Shown piece by piece: positions 10,035 to 20,262 of a stretch of 64,000 nucleotides of DNA. Under the pieces are notes generated by a model. That model made no database searches. It saw nothing but the letters and a program-made list of their open reading frames with translations, and was not told the DNA's origin. Source of the stretch: Candidatus Peribacteria bacterium (GTDB taxonomy: Bacteria > Patescibacteria > JAEDAM01 > Absconditabacterales > Absconditicoccaceae). The stretch spans positions 44,286 through 108,285 of the forward strand of contig JAITGP010000007.1 in assembly GCA_031280545.1 (NCBI GenBank). The letters run 5' to 3'. Position 1 is the stretch's first letter. The number at the start of each line of letters is the position of its first letter. A program made the translations under genes and the position numbers.

Positions 10035-11939
10035 ATGAAAATAGGACTTATCGGAGCGACAAACGTCGGGAAATCCACCCTTTTCAATAGACTTATCGGA
10101 CAATTTAGAGCCATCGTGACCGACATTCCCTGAACTACCACCGACATCATCAAACACAAACTCCAGCTCGACAATGGAGAGATGATGACCTTTTTTGATA
10201 GTCCATGATTACTAGATTTCACTGACGAACTCCCTTATATCAATCAAATCGTGAAAGAGTCAGACTTTTTGCTCTTTCTTATTGATGATAGTGTGGGAGT
10301 GACGGCAAAGGAACAGCATATTTTGAAACTGATAAGGGATGAGAAAAGGCAGGATCAGACCCTTCTCATCATCAATAAACTCGATCTCAGACGAAAAGAG
10401 TCTGAAACCGACCTTGCTATCGCGGATTACTACGATTTGGGAATACCGAATATTATTGGAATTAGTGCCAAGACAGAAAGAAACCTGAGTGAAGTCGAAG
10501 ACCAGCTTTTGAAAAAATATCATCAATGGAAAAAGATACATCCTGAGGGAATCGAGGAAGCGGAAGAAACGAGGATTGGACTCGCTATCGTCGGGAAACC
10601 GAATGCCTGAAAATCCACCTTGTTGAACACGCTGGTGGGAAGTGAACTTGCGAAAGTTGCTGATGTTGCAGGGACGACGAGAGATTATTTGTCAGGAGAT
10701 TTTGAGTGGGGAAAAAAGAAATTTACCGCTTACGATACCGCGGGAATTAAAAAAAGAGGAAGCATTCACGGAATTGAGAAAATCGCTTACGATAAGACCA
10801 AAGCGATGCTCGAATACACCAGACCTGTGGTAATTTTTATGGTGGATTGCACCCAAGGAGTTACTCATAGGGATATGACGTTATTACAGGAAATTCACAG
10901 TCTCGCCCTGCCGATTATCTTCGCCTTGAATAAGGTCGATCAGGTCAACCCCAAAGGGCTGGAAGCGATGATAAGAGGTGCCCAGTCGTATCTGGAATTT
11001 GCTAAATATATCCCGATTGTACCAATGGTTGCGACCAAGGGGCAAGGGATACAAGAAGTGATGAAAATGGTCGGTATGTTGCAGAAAGAAAATACAAAAA
11101 GAGTCTGAACCAGAGAACTCAATAAGGCTATCTGACATGAAATGATTCAGCGTCCCCCAAGATTTCCGAAAAATAAGATTGCCAAAATCCTCTACGCTAC
11201 GCAGATTGCCGTGGACGCACCGACTTTCATTATGTTCGTCAACCATAAGTCCAGAGTGAATTTTGCGTTTAAGAAGCGAGTGGAAAATACGATTAGAAAG
11301 CATTTTGGATTTATTGGAGTGCCAATTGTGATAAAGTATAGAAATAGAGGAGAAAGCTGAATGGAAAGAGATATTCAAGTAAACTTTGACGAGCACGAAG
11401 CAAAGGAGTATGGAGGAGACGAGGGTGATGAAGCAGAAGTTGGAACATCTCATTGAACAAGAGAGAATAGAAGTAAGCGTAGGGACGGTTCACCGCGTCC
11501 CGCACAAGCTGCGGGATTAAACCGTTCGAAAAAATTAAATCGTCCAAACCCAACGGAAGAAGAAAGTTCAAGAAGACCAGAGAGCAACAACCCTTACAAC
11601 AATAAAGGAAAAAGAAAACGAGATAAAACCACCGAAGAAAAGACGAGAACGACCAGAAGAGGAAATGAAATTAAATCTGAACCCAAAGGGAAAGATGAAC
11701 CACGTAACCCATCACGCAACGAATCGCGTAGGGACGCTTCAATAAAGCGTCCGAATAATGAAAAACCAAAATCAACGGAGGATAGAAGATTTTCAAAAAA
11801 ACCGAAAAGAGAGAGCAAATATTCCAATACAAAAAAAGGAAGCCAAGGGAAAATCAGCGAAATGTTCAGCAAGGTGTATGGAGAAAAAAATAAGGATAAG
11901 AATAGAAAAGTAAATAAAAGGCGTTCTGCCACGAAGTAG
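10035..11939 (+). CDS. der: ribosome-biogenesis GTPase Der (EngA) with long basic tail
   Basis: A 634-residue protein. First G domain: [28 protein letters not shown]. Second G domain: [30 protein letters not shown]. Then the KH-like domain (about 355-440). Seven TGA codons encode Gly, including the P-loop Gly at 10608-10610 and the G3 Gly near 10206, which is strong evidence for the code. Der acts in 50S assembly. About 190 C-terminal residues are a low-complexity Arg/Lys/Asn/Ser tail, absent from ordinary Der (about 440-490 residues). Part of the tail is encoded by palindromic repeats. Confidence 0.95.
11477..11527 (+). repeat. palindromic REP-like repeat in the der tail, copy 1
   Basis: The core GTAGGGACGGTTCACCGC continues to CGTCCC, so GGGACG pairs with CGTCCC. 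A second hairpin CCGCA...TGCGG follows. It is read through in frame in der. Confidence 0.6.
11725..11753 (+). repeat. palindromic REP-like repeat in the der tail, copy 2
   Basis: GTAGGGACGCTT and AAGCGTCC form an 8-bp hairpin (GGACGCTT/AAGCGTCC) with a short loop. The left end matches copy 1 and resembles the GTAGGGGC ends of the elements at 26697 and 61918. Confidence 0.6.
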
Positions 11940-11992
11940 CGTTTTCATAAAGTGTCATTTTATCATAGTAATTACTTGCAGATGGAGTACAT

Positions 11993-12061
11993 ATGGACGA
12001 AACTAATAATCAAAAATTAGCAGAAAAAATCTCTGAAAAAGTAAAAGAAATCCTCTCTTAA
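11993..12061 (+). CDS. possible 22-residue peptide
   Basis: ATG at 11993 to TAA at 12059 encodes a short acidic/basic helix-like peptide (MDETNNQKLAEKISEKVKE...). A weak GGAG lies 8 bases upstream. Support is position and amphipathic composition only. Confidence 0.3.
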   Translation: MDETNNQKLAEKISEKVKEILS

Positions 12062-12089
12062 TCTGCTTTTTATCTTCTATTACCCTGTT

Positions 12090-12359
12090 ATGTCTGACGC
12101 AGAAAGAATCGCTCAACTGGAAAAAGAGCTCAAACACATTCAAGAAAGAAATGCAAGAGTAGAAAAAGATAAAGCACGAGAAACTTCTTGGACCAGAAAA
12201 ATCTCGATTGCTATTCTGACCTATTTAGTTATTGTGATTTTCTTTTATATCACAAAACTCGGAAATCCGCGAATTAATGCCGTTGTACCTACAATAGGAT
12301 TTCTGCTTTCTACACTTTCCATTTCTTTATTGAAAAATATTTGGATAAAAAAGTTTTAA
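12090..12359 (+). CDS. small membrane protein with N-terminal coiled coil
   Basis: An 89-residue protein: a charged heptad-like helix (about 1-36) followed by two transmembrane helices (about 37-54 and 62-82) and a basic C-terminus. Topology suggests a membrane-anchored coiled coil facing the cytoplasm. No family was recognised. No internal TGA. Confidence 0.6.
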   Translation: MSDAERIAQLEKELKHIQERNARVEKDKARETSWTRKISIAILTYLVIVIFFYITKLGNPRINAVVPTIGFLLSTLSISLLKNIWIKKF

Positions 12360-12378
12360 CAGTATACTATTCAATGAT

Positions 12379-13311
12379 ATGCTCGCTTTAGTTCTCCTCG
12401 TTCCTATTCTTTTCAATATATCAGGGATTATTGATACCTACCTCACTAAACTTTTTAGTAAACATCAAAAATCAGGAAACCTTACGAGTAGTACGGGAAC
12501 ACTTATGATCGTCTGAGGAATTATGGCACTTATCATTGCAAGCATTCTCTTTTGCATCTTTGGAATGCAAGTGTTTACTATCTGACGACAAGCGATTCTT
12601 AGTATTTTTATTGGAGGAATTTTTATGGGGATCGCTGTGTATCCTTATTTGGAAGCTCTCAAAGGTGAGAAAATAGAAAATATTATTCCTATGCTTCAAA
12701 CCATACCCGTGTTTAGCTATGTGCTTGCAAATATCGTACTAGGAGAAAGTATGTCGATATGGAGTATCATTATTATGATAGCAGTCGTTGGAACCACTAT
12801 GCTCTTTAGTCGAGATTTACAGGCAAAAAAATATAATCGAAAAGGGATATTGCTAATGTTACTTAGTTCTCTTTTCTATGGACTGTCCTATGTCAGCTTT
12901 AAGTTTTGAGGAGAAAGCGTAGATAATGTATGGATTTCCTATTTTTGGGAACACATAGGAATTATCGTAGTTGACCTCTTCTTTTTCTTACAAATCAAAA
13001 TCAGAACCTCTACCTTTCATTATTTTAAGACTCAGGGAGTCTGATTTTCTCTTTTGAATATTGGAAATGAAATCTTTTATCTTATAGGAATGGTCATCGT
13101 CAGTTATCTTGTCCTTCATTACAATGTAGCTTTTATTGAAACGATTAGTAATGGATTACAGCCGATTCTCGCTTTCTTTATGGTATTTTTAGCCTACAAA
13201 TTTTTACCTGATATATATATCCGGAATTATAAGAAAAAAGAATTAATAGGGAAACTTAGTTTATGTATCATCACTTTCTTGTTATTATTTATCTTTTATC
13301 GTGTTTCTTAA
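12379..13311 (+). CDS. EamA/DMT-superfamily permease-like protein
   Basis: A 310-residue integral membrane protein with ten predicted helices in two repeats of five, the drug/metabolite transporter layout. Helix markers include the region ending YPYLEALKGEKIENIIPM and TIPVFSYVLANIVLGE, typical of EamA repeat signatures, with a second repeat near residues 165-300 (VAFIETISNGLQPILAF). Four TGA codons encode Gly. Substrate cannot be inferred. ATG 12379 begins directly in the first helix. Confidence 0.75.
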
Positions 13312-13412
13312 GATGAGTATTTTTCACTTAGGAGTGAATCACTCTTGTAAATTTCTCTAGAATCCATACAACATCACTAGAAAATTTTTATTTTTCCTCT
13401 GTCTTCCTCTCT

Positions 13413-14435
13413 ATGTTTTATCTCTGGCAAGAAAATTTCGATCCCAAATATCCCAAATTCCACGTCTTAAAAGCACAAAAAGATTTTTGAATTCAGAATT
13501 ATCTTCTCTATGAAGAATTGCCTACTATCATCGAAAATAGTGTGAGCTATCCCAAATATCAGCATATTTTTCTTTTGGATGACCAGAGATTTCATTTTTT
13601 TAGTTTTAGTATAGAAATTTTTTTTGAAGAGAAAATCACGCTGAAAGATATACAAAATCTGATTAATGAAAAAATCCTGCTCGCTGACAAACAAACTAAA
13701 GAAGAATTTCTTTTTTCCCATTTGGATACTATCGAAATCAATGAACAACCGAAGAAATTTCTGATCGGGGAAAAAGGAAATGTAAAATGCAGAATTATTC
13801 TCGTGTATCTCAATAGAGAAACATGTTTGGAATTTAATGATAAATATGGAAATTTTCATCAGCAGAAGAATCTGGAAATTATCCCAGAAAGCTTTCAGAC
13901 GATTTCCTTTTTGAAAAACACGATTAAGAATAATAGCTTTCTTTTGCTGTATGTTAGAGATTCACAATGTAAGGGAATCCTCGTTGAAAAGGGGTTTTAT
14001 AAACGTATTGAGAGTATTAATCTAGGAGTAAACGCTTTGATGCAAATGTATAAAGATAATGGGATTTCTAAATATCGATACAAAAATTATGAAGAGATTG
14101 AAAACAATCCTTTTGCAAAAGATTTGGTGATTCAGACTTTGGAATTTTATTCTCAAATGCTCTGCAAATGGATCAGTGAAGCAGAAATCTGAGGAGAGAA
14201 TCTTTTTGTGATTTCCTCTATTATGAAAAATGGACACTTCATGGAGATTTTCAATAAAGAATATAGTAAACAGTCCAATAGATACATCGTACCTTTTCAT
14301 TTCCCAGAAGAGTTGGAACTCTTTGGAAAGCAGTGGGAACCTGAGGATATAGACGCACTCATCTATATTAATAAGGTAAAAACTAAAGAGATTGAACAAC
14401 TATCTCCTCTTTTGTCAAACCCAAGTTATCATTAA
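13413..14435 (+). CDS. hypothetical protein, 340 residues
   Basis: A soluble-looking alpha/beta protein without signal peptide or membrane helix. It is rich in Phe, Ile, Lys and Glu. Two TGA codons (near 13488 and 14190) encode Gly. The alternating strands and paired segments near residues 35-70 and 165-235 recall actin-like ATPases such as PilM/FtsA, but the phosphate-binding motifs are not clear and I do not assign that family. It is followed by a promoter and a small membrane protein. Confidence 0.6.
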
Positions 14436-14439
14436 AATC

Positions 14440-14467
14440 TTGCATATCCCTGCAATTTTCCTATAGT
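14440..14467 (+). promoter_or_regulatory. promoter for the small membrane protein
   Basis: TTGCAT (14440-14445), 16 bp, TATAGT (14462-14467), 56 bp upstream of the start at 14524. Confidence 0.55.
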
Positions 14468-14523
14468 GTAGATGAATTTTCCTGCATTAGTGGGATCTCT
14501 TTACCTTTTTTATACTAAAACAA

Positions 14524-14862
14524 ATGGCAAAAACACTAGAAAAGAACCTGGATAAAGTTTCCCAGGAAGTAAGCGAAGCAGTAGAAGATGTAAAAGAAAC
14601 TATGAGTGATGTAGGAGGACGATGGAAAAAATCTTCTTGGGAAGAAAAACTTACCACCTTCTTGGGAATCATTTTCCTTTTACGAGGTCTCTGGAAACTT
14701 AGAACGTTCGTTCGAGGTATTCTTTTGCTTATTTTAGGAGGATTACTCGTTTCTGGATACTTCAATAAGTGGCTCAAACCTCTCTTTGATAAAAAACCTA
14801 CTAAAGTAAAAGCAGAACCTGTAGTGAAGGCGACTCCTGCAAAAAAGCCAGCTAAAAAATAA
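14524..14862 (+). CDS. small membrane protein with basic Ala/Pro/Lys tail
   Basis: A 112-residue protein: amphipathic N-terminal helix (1-45, like apolipoprotein or YtxH-type helices), two hydrophobic helices (about 45-62 and 68-82), and a low-complexity KPTKVKAEPVV...AKK tail. It has its own promoter and terminator, so it is a single-gene unit that is probably well expressed. Function unknown. The tail could bind nucleic acid or the anionic membrane surface (inference). Confidence 0.7.
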   Translation: MAKTLEKNLDKVSQEVSEAVEDVKETMSDVGGRWKKSSWEEKLTTFLGIIFLLRGLWKLRTFVRGILLLILGGLLVSGYFNKWLKPLFDKKPTKVKAEPVVKATPAKKPAKK

Positions 14863-14885
14863 TCTCCTTTTCTCTAAAACCGCAA

Positions 14886-14919
14886 GATAGCCTACAACAT
14901 ATGGGCTATCTTTTTTTTT
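14886..14919 (+). terminator. intrinsic terminator
   Basis: AGATAGCC pairs with GGGCTATCT and is followed by nine T. Near-identical hairpins occur at 28827 and 44777, so this is a recurrent terminator type. Confidence 0.85.
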
Positions 14920-15009
14920 CAAACCATAAAAAGAAAACTCATTGCAAAGACAGTGTCCCTCGTACGAAGTACGGGGAAAAAACACAATGAAGAACCTCAA
15001 AAAATTTCT

Positions 15010-15218
15010 AATAGAAAAAAGCTAACCATAAATGGCTAGCTTAGTATCAGAAATCATTTTCATAAGTACCCGCTGAAATATTCAGGCAATCCTTAATATA
15101 AAGGGATATCTATCGTTCATCTCTAACTCTACATTATGATTTGCAGAGGATTTTACCTAGCTATCTTTTGCTTTCCATAGCTCCCAAAGTGTCGAAAGCT
15201 GACCAGTCTAGTTGATAC
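15010..15218 (-). ncRNA. putative structured RNA with intrinsic terminator
   Basis: The 640-base gap between 14862 and rnpA has no convincing gene. On the minus strand GTATCA (15218-15213) pairs with TGATAC (15049-15044), closing a domain of about 175 bases. Inside are hairpins AGCTAT/ATAGCT, CTCTGCA/TGTAGAG (one G-U pair), ATCC..CTT/AAG..GAT and CTGAA/TTCAG. Immediately after the closing stem, AAGCTA/TAGCTT hairpin plus TTTTTT (15042-15013) is a good minus-strand terminator. I found no match to tmRNA, RNase P, SRP or common riboswitches. A weak TATAAA lies just upstream. Confidence 0.55.
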
Positions 15219-15561
15219 GGAAGTAAATTTATACTCTTAAAGTAATGAAAGACAGAGTTGAAACAATACAGATCTCAATAAAGAAATTCGTGGGAAAGGG
15301 TTGGGGCTCTTTTATTTTTGTTACACGAGATTTCAATTTTTTGCGAAATAAGTATCATCACACGCTATCCTCAGCACAGTTTGCCAAGCAAAGCATAAAT
15401 TTTCTTATGAAATTGATAAAGATCACTGACATCTGATTATAGTCGAAATAATAAAATTATGCAACTTTTTTACGACTTTTTTTACTCCTCTTTTTTTCTT
15501 ATTGATAACACCTACAAAATTCGTATATTCAAATCAGTACATTTACCTTTTTTTCATCGCT

Positions 15562-15966
15562 TTGCTCCCCCACTCTCTCCGCCTCAGATCCAAAGATGTC
15601 CGCTATCTGACCAAGAAAAGACAGTACTTCCCCAAAGGACTATTCGGGTTTTTCTACATAAAACAATATCCAAATCTGCTTTTTAATCAGTTTTCCTGCC
15701 ATATCACGATCAAACTTTCCAAACATGCGACCAAAAGAAATTTCATGAAAAGAACGATCATGAACGCTCTCCGCGAAAAAAAGGCAAATCAACTAGCAAT
15801 TGGTGGTCAATTTTATAAAGTATTCATAGTACTCAACAAAAATATGCTCAGCAACCTTCAACTTCTTCTCCAAGAAAAAAAGAAAGCTGAAGCTAAAACC
15901 TACCTCCTCCAAGCATTTGAATCTGCTTTTACCTCTTTCCAATCCTTTCTATGCTCCAAAAAATAA
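15562..15966 (+). CDS. rnpA: ribonuclease P protein component
   Basis: A 134-residue RnpA that assists the RNase P RNA in removing tRNA 5' leaders. The family signature KHATKRNFMKRTIMNALRE (RNR box) lies near residues 57-75. The frame stays open upstream without ATG. TTG at 15562 gives MLPHSLRLRSKDV, matching the usual N-terminus (MLPxxxRLRSxxD), so I chose it. The neighbouring rpmH and yidC of the classical cluster are not here; instead the 3' end overlaps an AI-2E transporter gene by 16 bases. Confidence 0.8.
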   Translation: MLPHSLRLRSKDVRYLTKKRQYFPKGLFGFFYIKQYPNLLFNQFSCHITIKLSKHATKRNFMKRTIMNALREKKANQLAIGGQFYKVFIVLNKNMLSNLQLLLQEKKKAEAKTYLLQAFESAFTSFQSFLCSKK

Positions 15967-17303
15967 AACACAAAACTACCCAACTCAAACAAGACTGGCA
16001 CAACCAAATTGCCTCATTCAAAGGAAAAGTAAAAGAACATCGAGACCAAAGATTTCCTCACATCAATAGAGAAATCGACGAAGAACAATTGGAGCTAGCA
16101 CAGACCGCAGAAACAGATACCCATCCTTTTTCCACCCGCAGAATCATCATCTTTCGAAGGATTGGACTACTTTTTGTAGGAATCGGATATGTTCTCTACC
16201 ATACTCTCACCTATTTTTATATGCTGATTTTTGCCTATATTCTTTCTCTAGCAATCGAAGGAGTTATCAGCTTCTGGGGAAGAACTACTCGCAGTAGAGG
16301 TTTAGGAATCTTCATCGCCTATTTTCTCTTGATTCTCTTATTACTTTCAGGATTTATCATCATTGTCCCTTTCCTCATCAGCCGAGGGACTCAAATGCTA
16401 CAATCTATAATCACCTACGCCCAAAGCGTACAAACCGATATTCTCACCCAAGGAATCGATGCATACATCAGAGGATTGAAATGGATTCCTGACTTTCTCA
16501 ATGACGATATCCTCAAATACATTAAAGAATCCAATTCGGCTTCCTTACTACAGACCATCACAGAAAATCTCGGAAATATCGTAAATATCTCCAGTTCTTA
16601 TCTCAAAACTATTGGAGGATATGCAGTTAATATTTTCGGTGAAATTTTTGCCACAGCAGGAAAACTCGTAATCATTTTCACCCTCTCACTCTTCTTTAGC
16701 ATTTCTCATTTTGAAGTAAAATATGGAATCAAATACCTCTTCCGTAAAGTGAAAAAAAGTAAAGAAAAAGTAGAAGAAGTCTACAGTGGAATTTCTTCTC
16801 GATTAAGATCTCAGCTTTTTCTCTGTCTCTTGATAGGACTAGCCTCTTATCTCGGATTACGAATCCTTAGCCGATGTGGAATCGACCTACCACAAAAGGG
16901 AGTCTTGGCTCTCATCGCAGGACTTTTTGAAATCATTCCTTATCTCTGACCATGGCTCTGAGCCTTCCCAGCAGCTGTTTTTGCCTTACTTTTGTATGGA
17001 TTCCCTGGCTTCTTGCGAGTAATCGTCGTATACACCATCATCCAGCAGGCAGAAGAAAAGTTCTTTGTACCTGTACTCATGAGCAAAACGCTCGGAGTCA
17101 ATCCACTATTGGTATTCATTTGTATGCTCTTTGGAGGAATGTTAATGGGAGTATTTGGTGTAGTCTTGGCAGTGCCAATCGCAGTAATCTTTTCAATCGT
17201 TTTCCCTCTCCCAAAAGGGAAACAACATAAAGAAGAAAACCAAGAAAAATCAGAAAAAAGAACAAAGTCCGCAAAAATAACCACTCTTCGCAAGAAACAA
17301 TAA
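15951..17303 (+). CDS. AI-2E family (PerM/UPF0118) transporter-like protein
   Basis: A 450-residue membrane protein with about eight helices, a large central extracytoplasmic region (about 145-235) and the family's conserved C-terminal block (LFEIIPYLGPWLGAFPA, then VPVLMSKTLGVNPLLVF and GGMLMGVFGVVLAVPIA). Two TGA codons (around 16947 and 16959) supply both Gly of the first motif. A basic N-terminal extension (1-65) and a charged C-terminal tail flank the membrane part. Substrate is uncertain, as members export different solutes. Confidence 0.85.
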
Positions 17304-17333
17304 TTTTTCAAGTTTATTTGTTATGCATACGTC

Positions 17334-18707
17334 ATGAAAAGGAAATTACTTACCCTCTACTACCGCATTCTTGTACTCTTTGCTCATCACTATCTCCATC
17401 GCCATCAGCCAAAAGTCATCGGAATCAATGGAAGCGTAGGGAAAACTTCCTGTCGTATGATTATCTACCAAACCTTACAACAATTTTTTCCTGAACAAAA
17501 AGTTTCCACCTCACCGAAAAACTTTAATGGAGAACTCTGATTATCTCTCTCCGTATTTGAAATCATTGATTGGCAACCAAAAATAAGCTACTTTCGAAAA
17601 GTCTTCTGGATCTGCCTTTTTCACTCCTTGTTTTGAAAAAAAAGATATGACCTTATCCTACTCGAATATGGTATTGACACTCCAGGAGAAATGGACTTTA
17701 TCTTGAAAGTTGCCCATCCAAATATCGGAGTGTTTACCGCGATAGACGCCGTACATAGCGAACAATTCGGCTCGCCAGCAGACATTGCTAATGAAGAAAT
17801 TAAAATGGCATTACATACCAAAGATCTTGTTTTTCTCAATGCTGACGACCAGTATGCAATGCAACTCCTTCCAAATATTCAAAAAGATAAACTAACCTAT
17901 CAAACCCAAGGACATAAAAGTAATGCTGATATCACCTTTTCAGAATGCGATTTCCTCCTAGGGAAGAACGCCCACGAAATTCAATCAGCTTTCTCTCTCA
18001 ATATAAAAGGAAAAACCTACCACATAAAAACAAATCTGATTGGAAAAGCCAATTATGGCTACATCGGAGTAGCGTTAACGATTGTAGAAACATTAGCATA
18101 TCAGCAGGAGATTTCCCCCTATTGAGGGGGAAGAGCGAAGCGAGGGGGTTTACAAAAAGACCTTACTCTCACCTACCAACTCCAACCAGGACGTCTCTCA
18201 ACCTTCGCAGGGAAACAGGATTCACTCCTCTTTGATTCCACCTACAACGCATCCCCTCGTAGTGTTAGAGAAATCATCGATACGGTCTTTACAATTCGCT
18301 CAAAACTCTTTCCACAATCCGAAATCCGAATCATTCTCGGAGACATGAGGGAACTGGGAGACCTCACAGAAAAAGAACACAGACTTTTGGCAGGCTATAT
18401 TTCACAAGTAGCAGATAAATTATTTCTTCATGGACCATCAATGAAAGCCTATCTGGCTGACGAATTAGAAAAAGTTGGATTCGATGAAAGCAAACTGTAC
18501 CTTGCAAAAAATATAAAAGACTTGAATGAAACCGTAGAAAAAGAATTAAAAAAGACTGAATTCAAACTTCCCTTGCTCATCTTCAAAGGAAGTCAAAATA
18601 CCATTTTTTTGGAAGAGTCCGTAAAACATTTCCTCCTCCACAAAGCTGATGAAAAGCTTCTTACGAGACAGGGAGATTTTCGGCAGGAGAAGAAGAAAGG
18701 CTTTTAA
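17334..18707 (+). CDS. Mur ligase family protein, MurF-like
   Basis: A 457-residue ATP-dependent ligase. Visible motifs: GINGSVGKTSCR (P-loop), LEYGIDTPGEMD, VFTAIDAVHSEQFGS, FDSTYNASPRS and LGDMRELGD, the last two typical of MurF (UDP-MurNAc-tripeptide:D-Ala-D-Ala ligase). It lacks the usual N-terminal UDP-substrate domain, beginning almost directly at the P-loop domain, so an alternative Mur-ligase-like role is possible. Three TGA codons encode Gly. A G-rich repeat inserts PYGGGRAKRGGLQKD near residues 262-276. Its 3' end overlaps the convergent flippase gene by 47 bases. Confidence 0.8.
18112..18160 (+). repeat. palindromic repeat inserted in the MurF-like gene (family A)
   Basis: CCCCCTATTGAGGGGGAA forms a hairpin (CCCCCT/AGGGGG), followed by a CGAAGCGAGGGGG hairpin arm and TTTACAAAAAGAC. 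Layout and ends match the trmD insert at 8338-8385. It is translated in frame with TGA as Gly. Confidence 0.7.
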
Positions 18708-20250
18708 TTTCTCTCCATAATAACCTGATTTGTCTCCGATTCATCCCCGCTAAAACGATACCATATCCTACAAACAATACTAACAATACCCGGAAAATCT
18801 CTCGCCTTTGCTCCATGACAAAGAAAGGTTTTACGAACTGAAGCACAACCATTAATCCTCCAATAACCAGCACATTTTTCAACAAAAATTTCCAGTCCAA
18901 GCTAAACGGATAACTTTTTCCAATTACCCACATTGCCCCCAACGCCATCACCATTCGCGATACCGATAAAATCATCGCACTAAAGATAAGTCCTCTACCT
19001 AATAGAATTAAAAAAATCAGATTCAAAATCAGATTTACTGCCAGAGCCGAAGCAACAACTCCGAGTCTTTGTTTAATCTTTCCCAGTCCAGCCAAAATAT
19101 TTAAACTAATGACCGCCCAACAGTTAAAAATCAAGGCAGGAGCCACCCATTGAAGCATATATCCAGAAAATCTAAATCCCTCTCCAAAGAGAAAGACGGC
19201 AATTTCCTGTCCAAAAACAACAAAAAATCCTGAAACCATCAAAGCAAACGCTCAAAAATACGTATACATGACACGTTGCAGAAGTCAGAATTTTTGAGTA
19301 TCTTTTTTGGTAATTAATTCAGTAGTAAGAGGAAACAACAATCAAAAAAGCGGAGTCACTACTAAGATAAATACCATCAACAATGCTTGAAAATTTGAGA
19401 ATAAACCCGCTGACTCTGGTCATAAAACATTCACTACGACTTGTTGATCCACCTGCCCAAGCAAGCTTGCAACATTCGCAACCAGAAACACTCGCAATGC
19501 ATATTTAAAGTGCTGTTTCAGAGTAGACTTTCCCTCTTTGCTAAAACCTGTTGTTATCGAAAAGAGAGAATAACTTTCCTTCTGCTCACGTTTAAAAACC
19601 TCACGATATTTCAATGCAACAATACTCACCCCCGTCACAATAGCAGTCACTACACCAATAATCCACACCCAAGCATAAGAAACAACCGTCAAACTCGCCG
19701 TAGCCCAAAATACCACCGTAAAAACCAGATTTACCACCTGCTGAATAGCACTTACTAACCCTTGAGAAAAGGTATCTTGAAACGAGACAAACATCGTAGA
19801 ACAAAGCGTAATGATATTCAACCCAAAGAAATAAAACGCCAAAATTTTAAGAATTTGTGTAGCTAAGGGATCATGAAAATGATGAAGAGCCAGCCAATCC
19901 GCCCCCGAATATAAAAGAAAAAAAATCAGAATCCCCATCAATAATTGCATAAAAAACGATACAAAAATTACCAGTCTAACTTTTGCCTTTTCCCCTTTGA
20001 TCCAAAATTTTGGGATAAAATATTGCATTGCTTCCGTCAATCCCAAATCATTATAGGACGAGATCAATCCCATCAAACCCAGAACACTATAAAAAACCCC
20101 AACCTCTGACACAGAAACCGTATTAGACAAAAACATTCTCAAAATATAACCAATTGGAGCAGAAAAAAATGCAAAAAAGTATACCCAAAACCCTTTAGTA
20201 ATCAGCTTTTTTGCTAGCGTTTCATCTTGTAATAATTCCTTGTGTACCAT
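18661..20250 (-). CDS. polysaccharide/lipid flippase (MATE/MOP-like, Wzx or MurJ type)
   Basis: A 529-residue protein with 12-14 predicted helices. The N-terminal half (VSEVGVFYSVLGLMGLISSYNDLGL...) carries the Wzx-type pattern, with LGLTEAMQYFIPKF following. The segment bridging residues about 275-337 contains five TGA-encoded Gly codons, so a standard-code reading splits the gene in two. It probably flips lipid-linked saccharides across the membrane. It converges with the MurF-like gene. Wzx and MurJ cannot be separated from this alone. Confidence 0.8.
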
Positions 20251-20262
20251 CTTACAACTTCT

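Noticed and set aside
15010..15218. tmRNA, suggested by TTTCGACA and a GCA codon downstream
   Set aside because: No 3' T-arm or CCA end and no tag frame ending in Ala-Ala stop; the resemblance is limited to a few bases.
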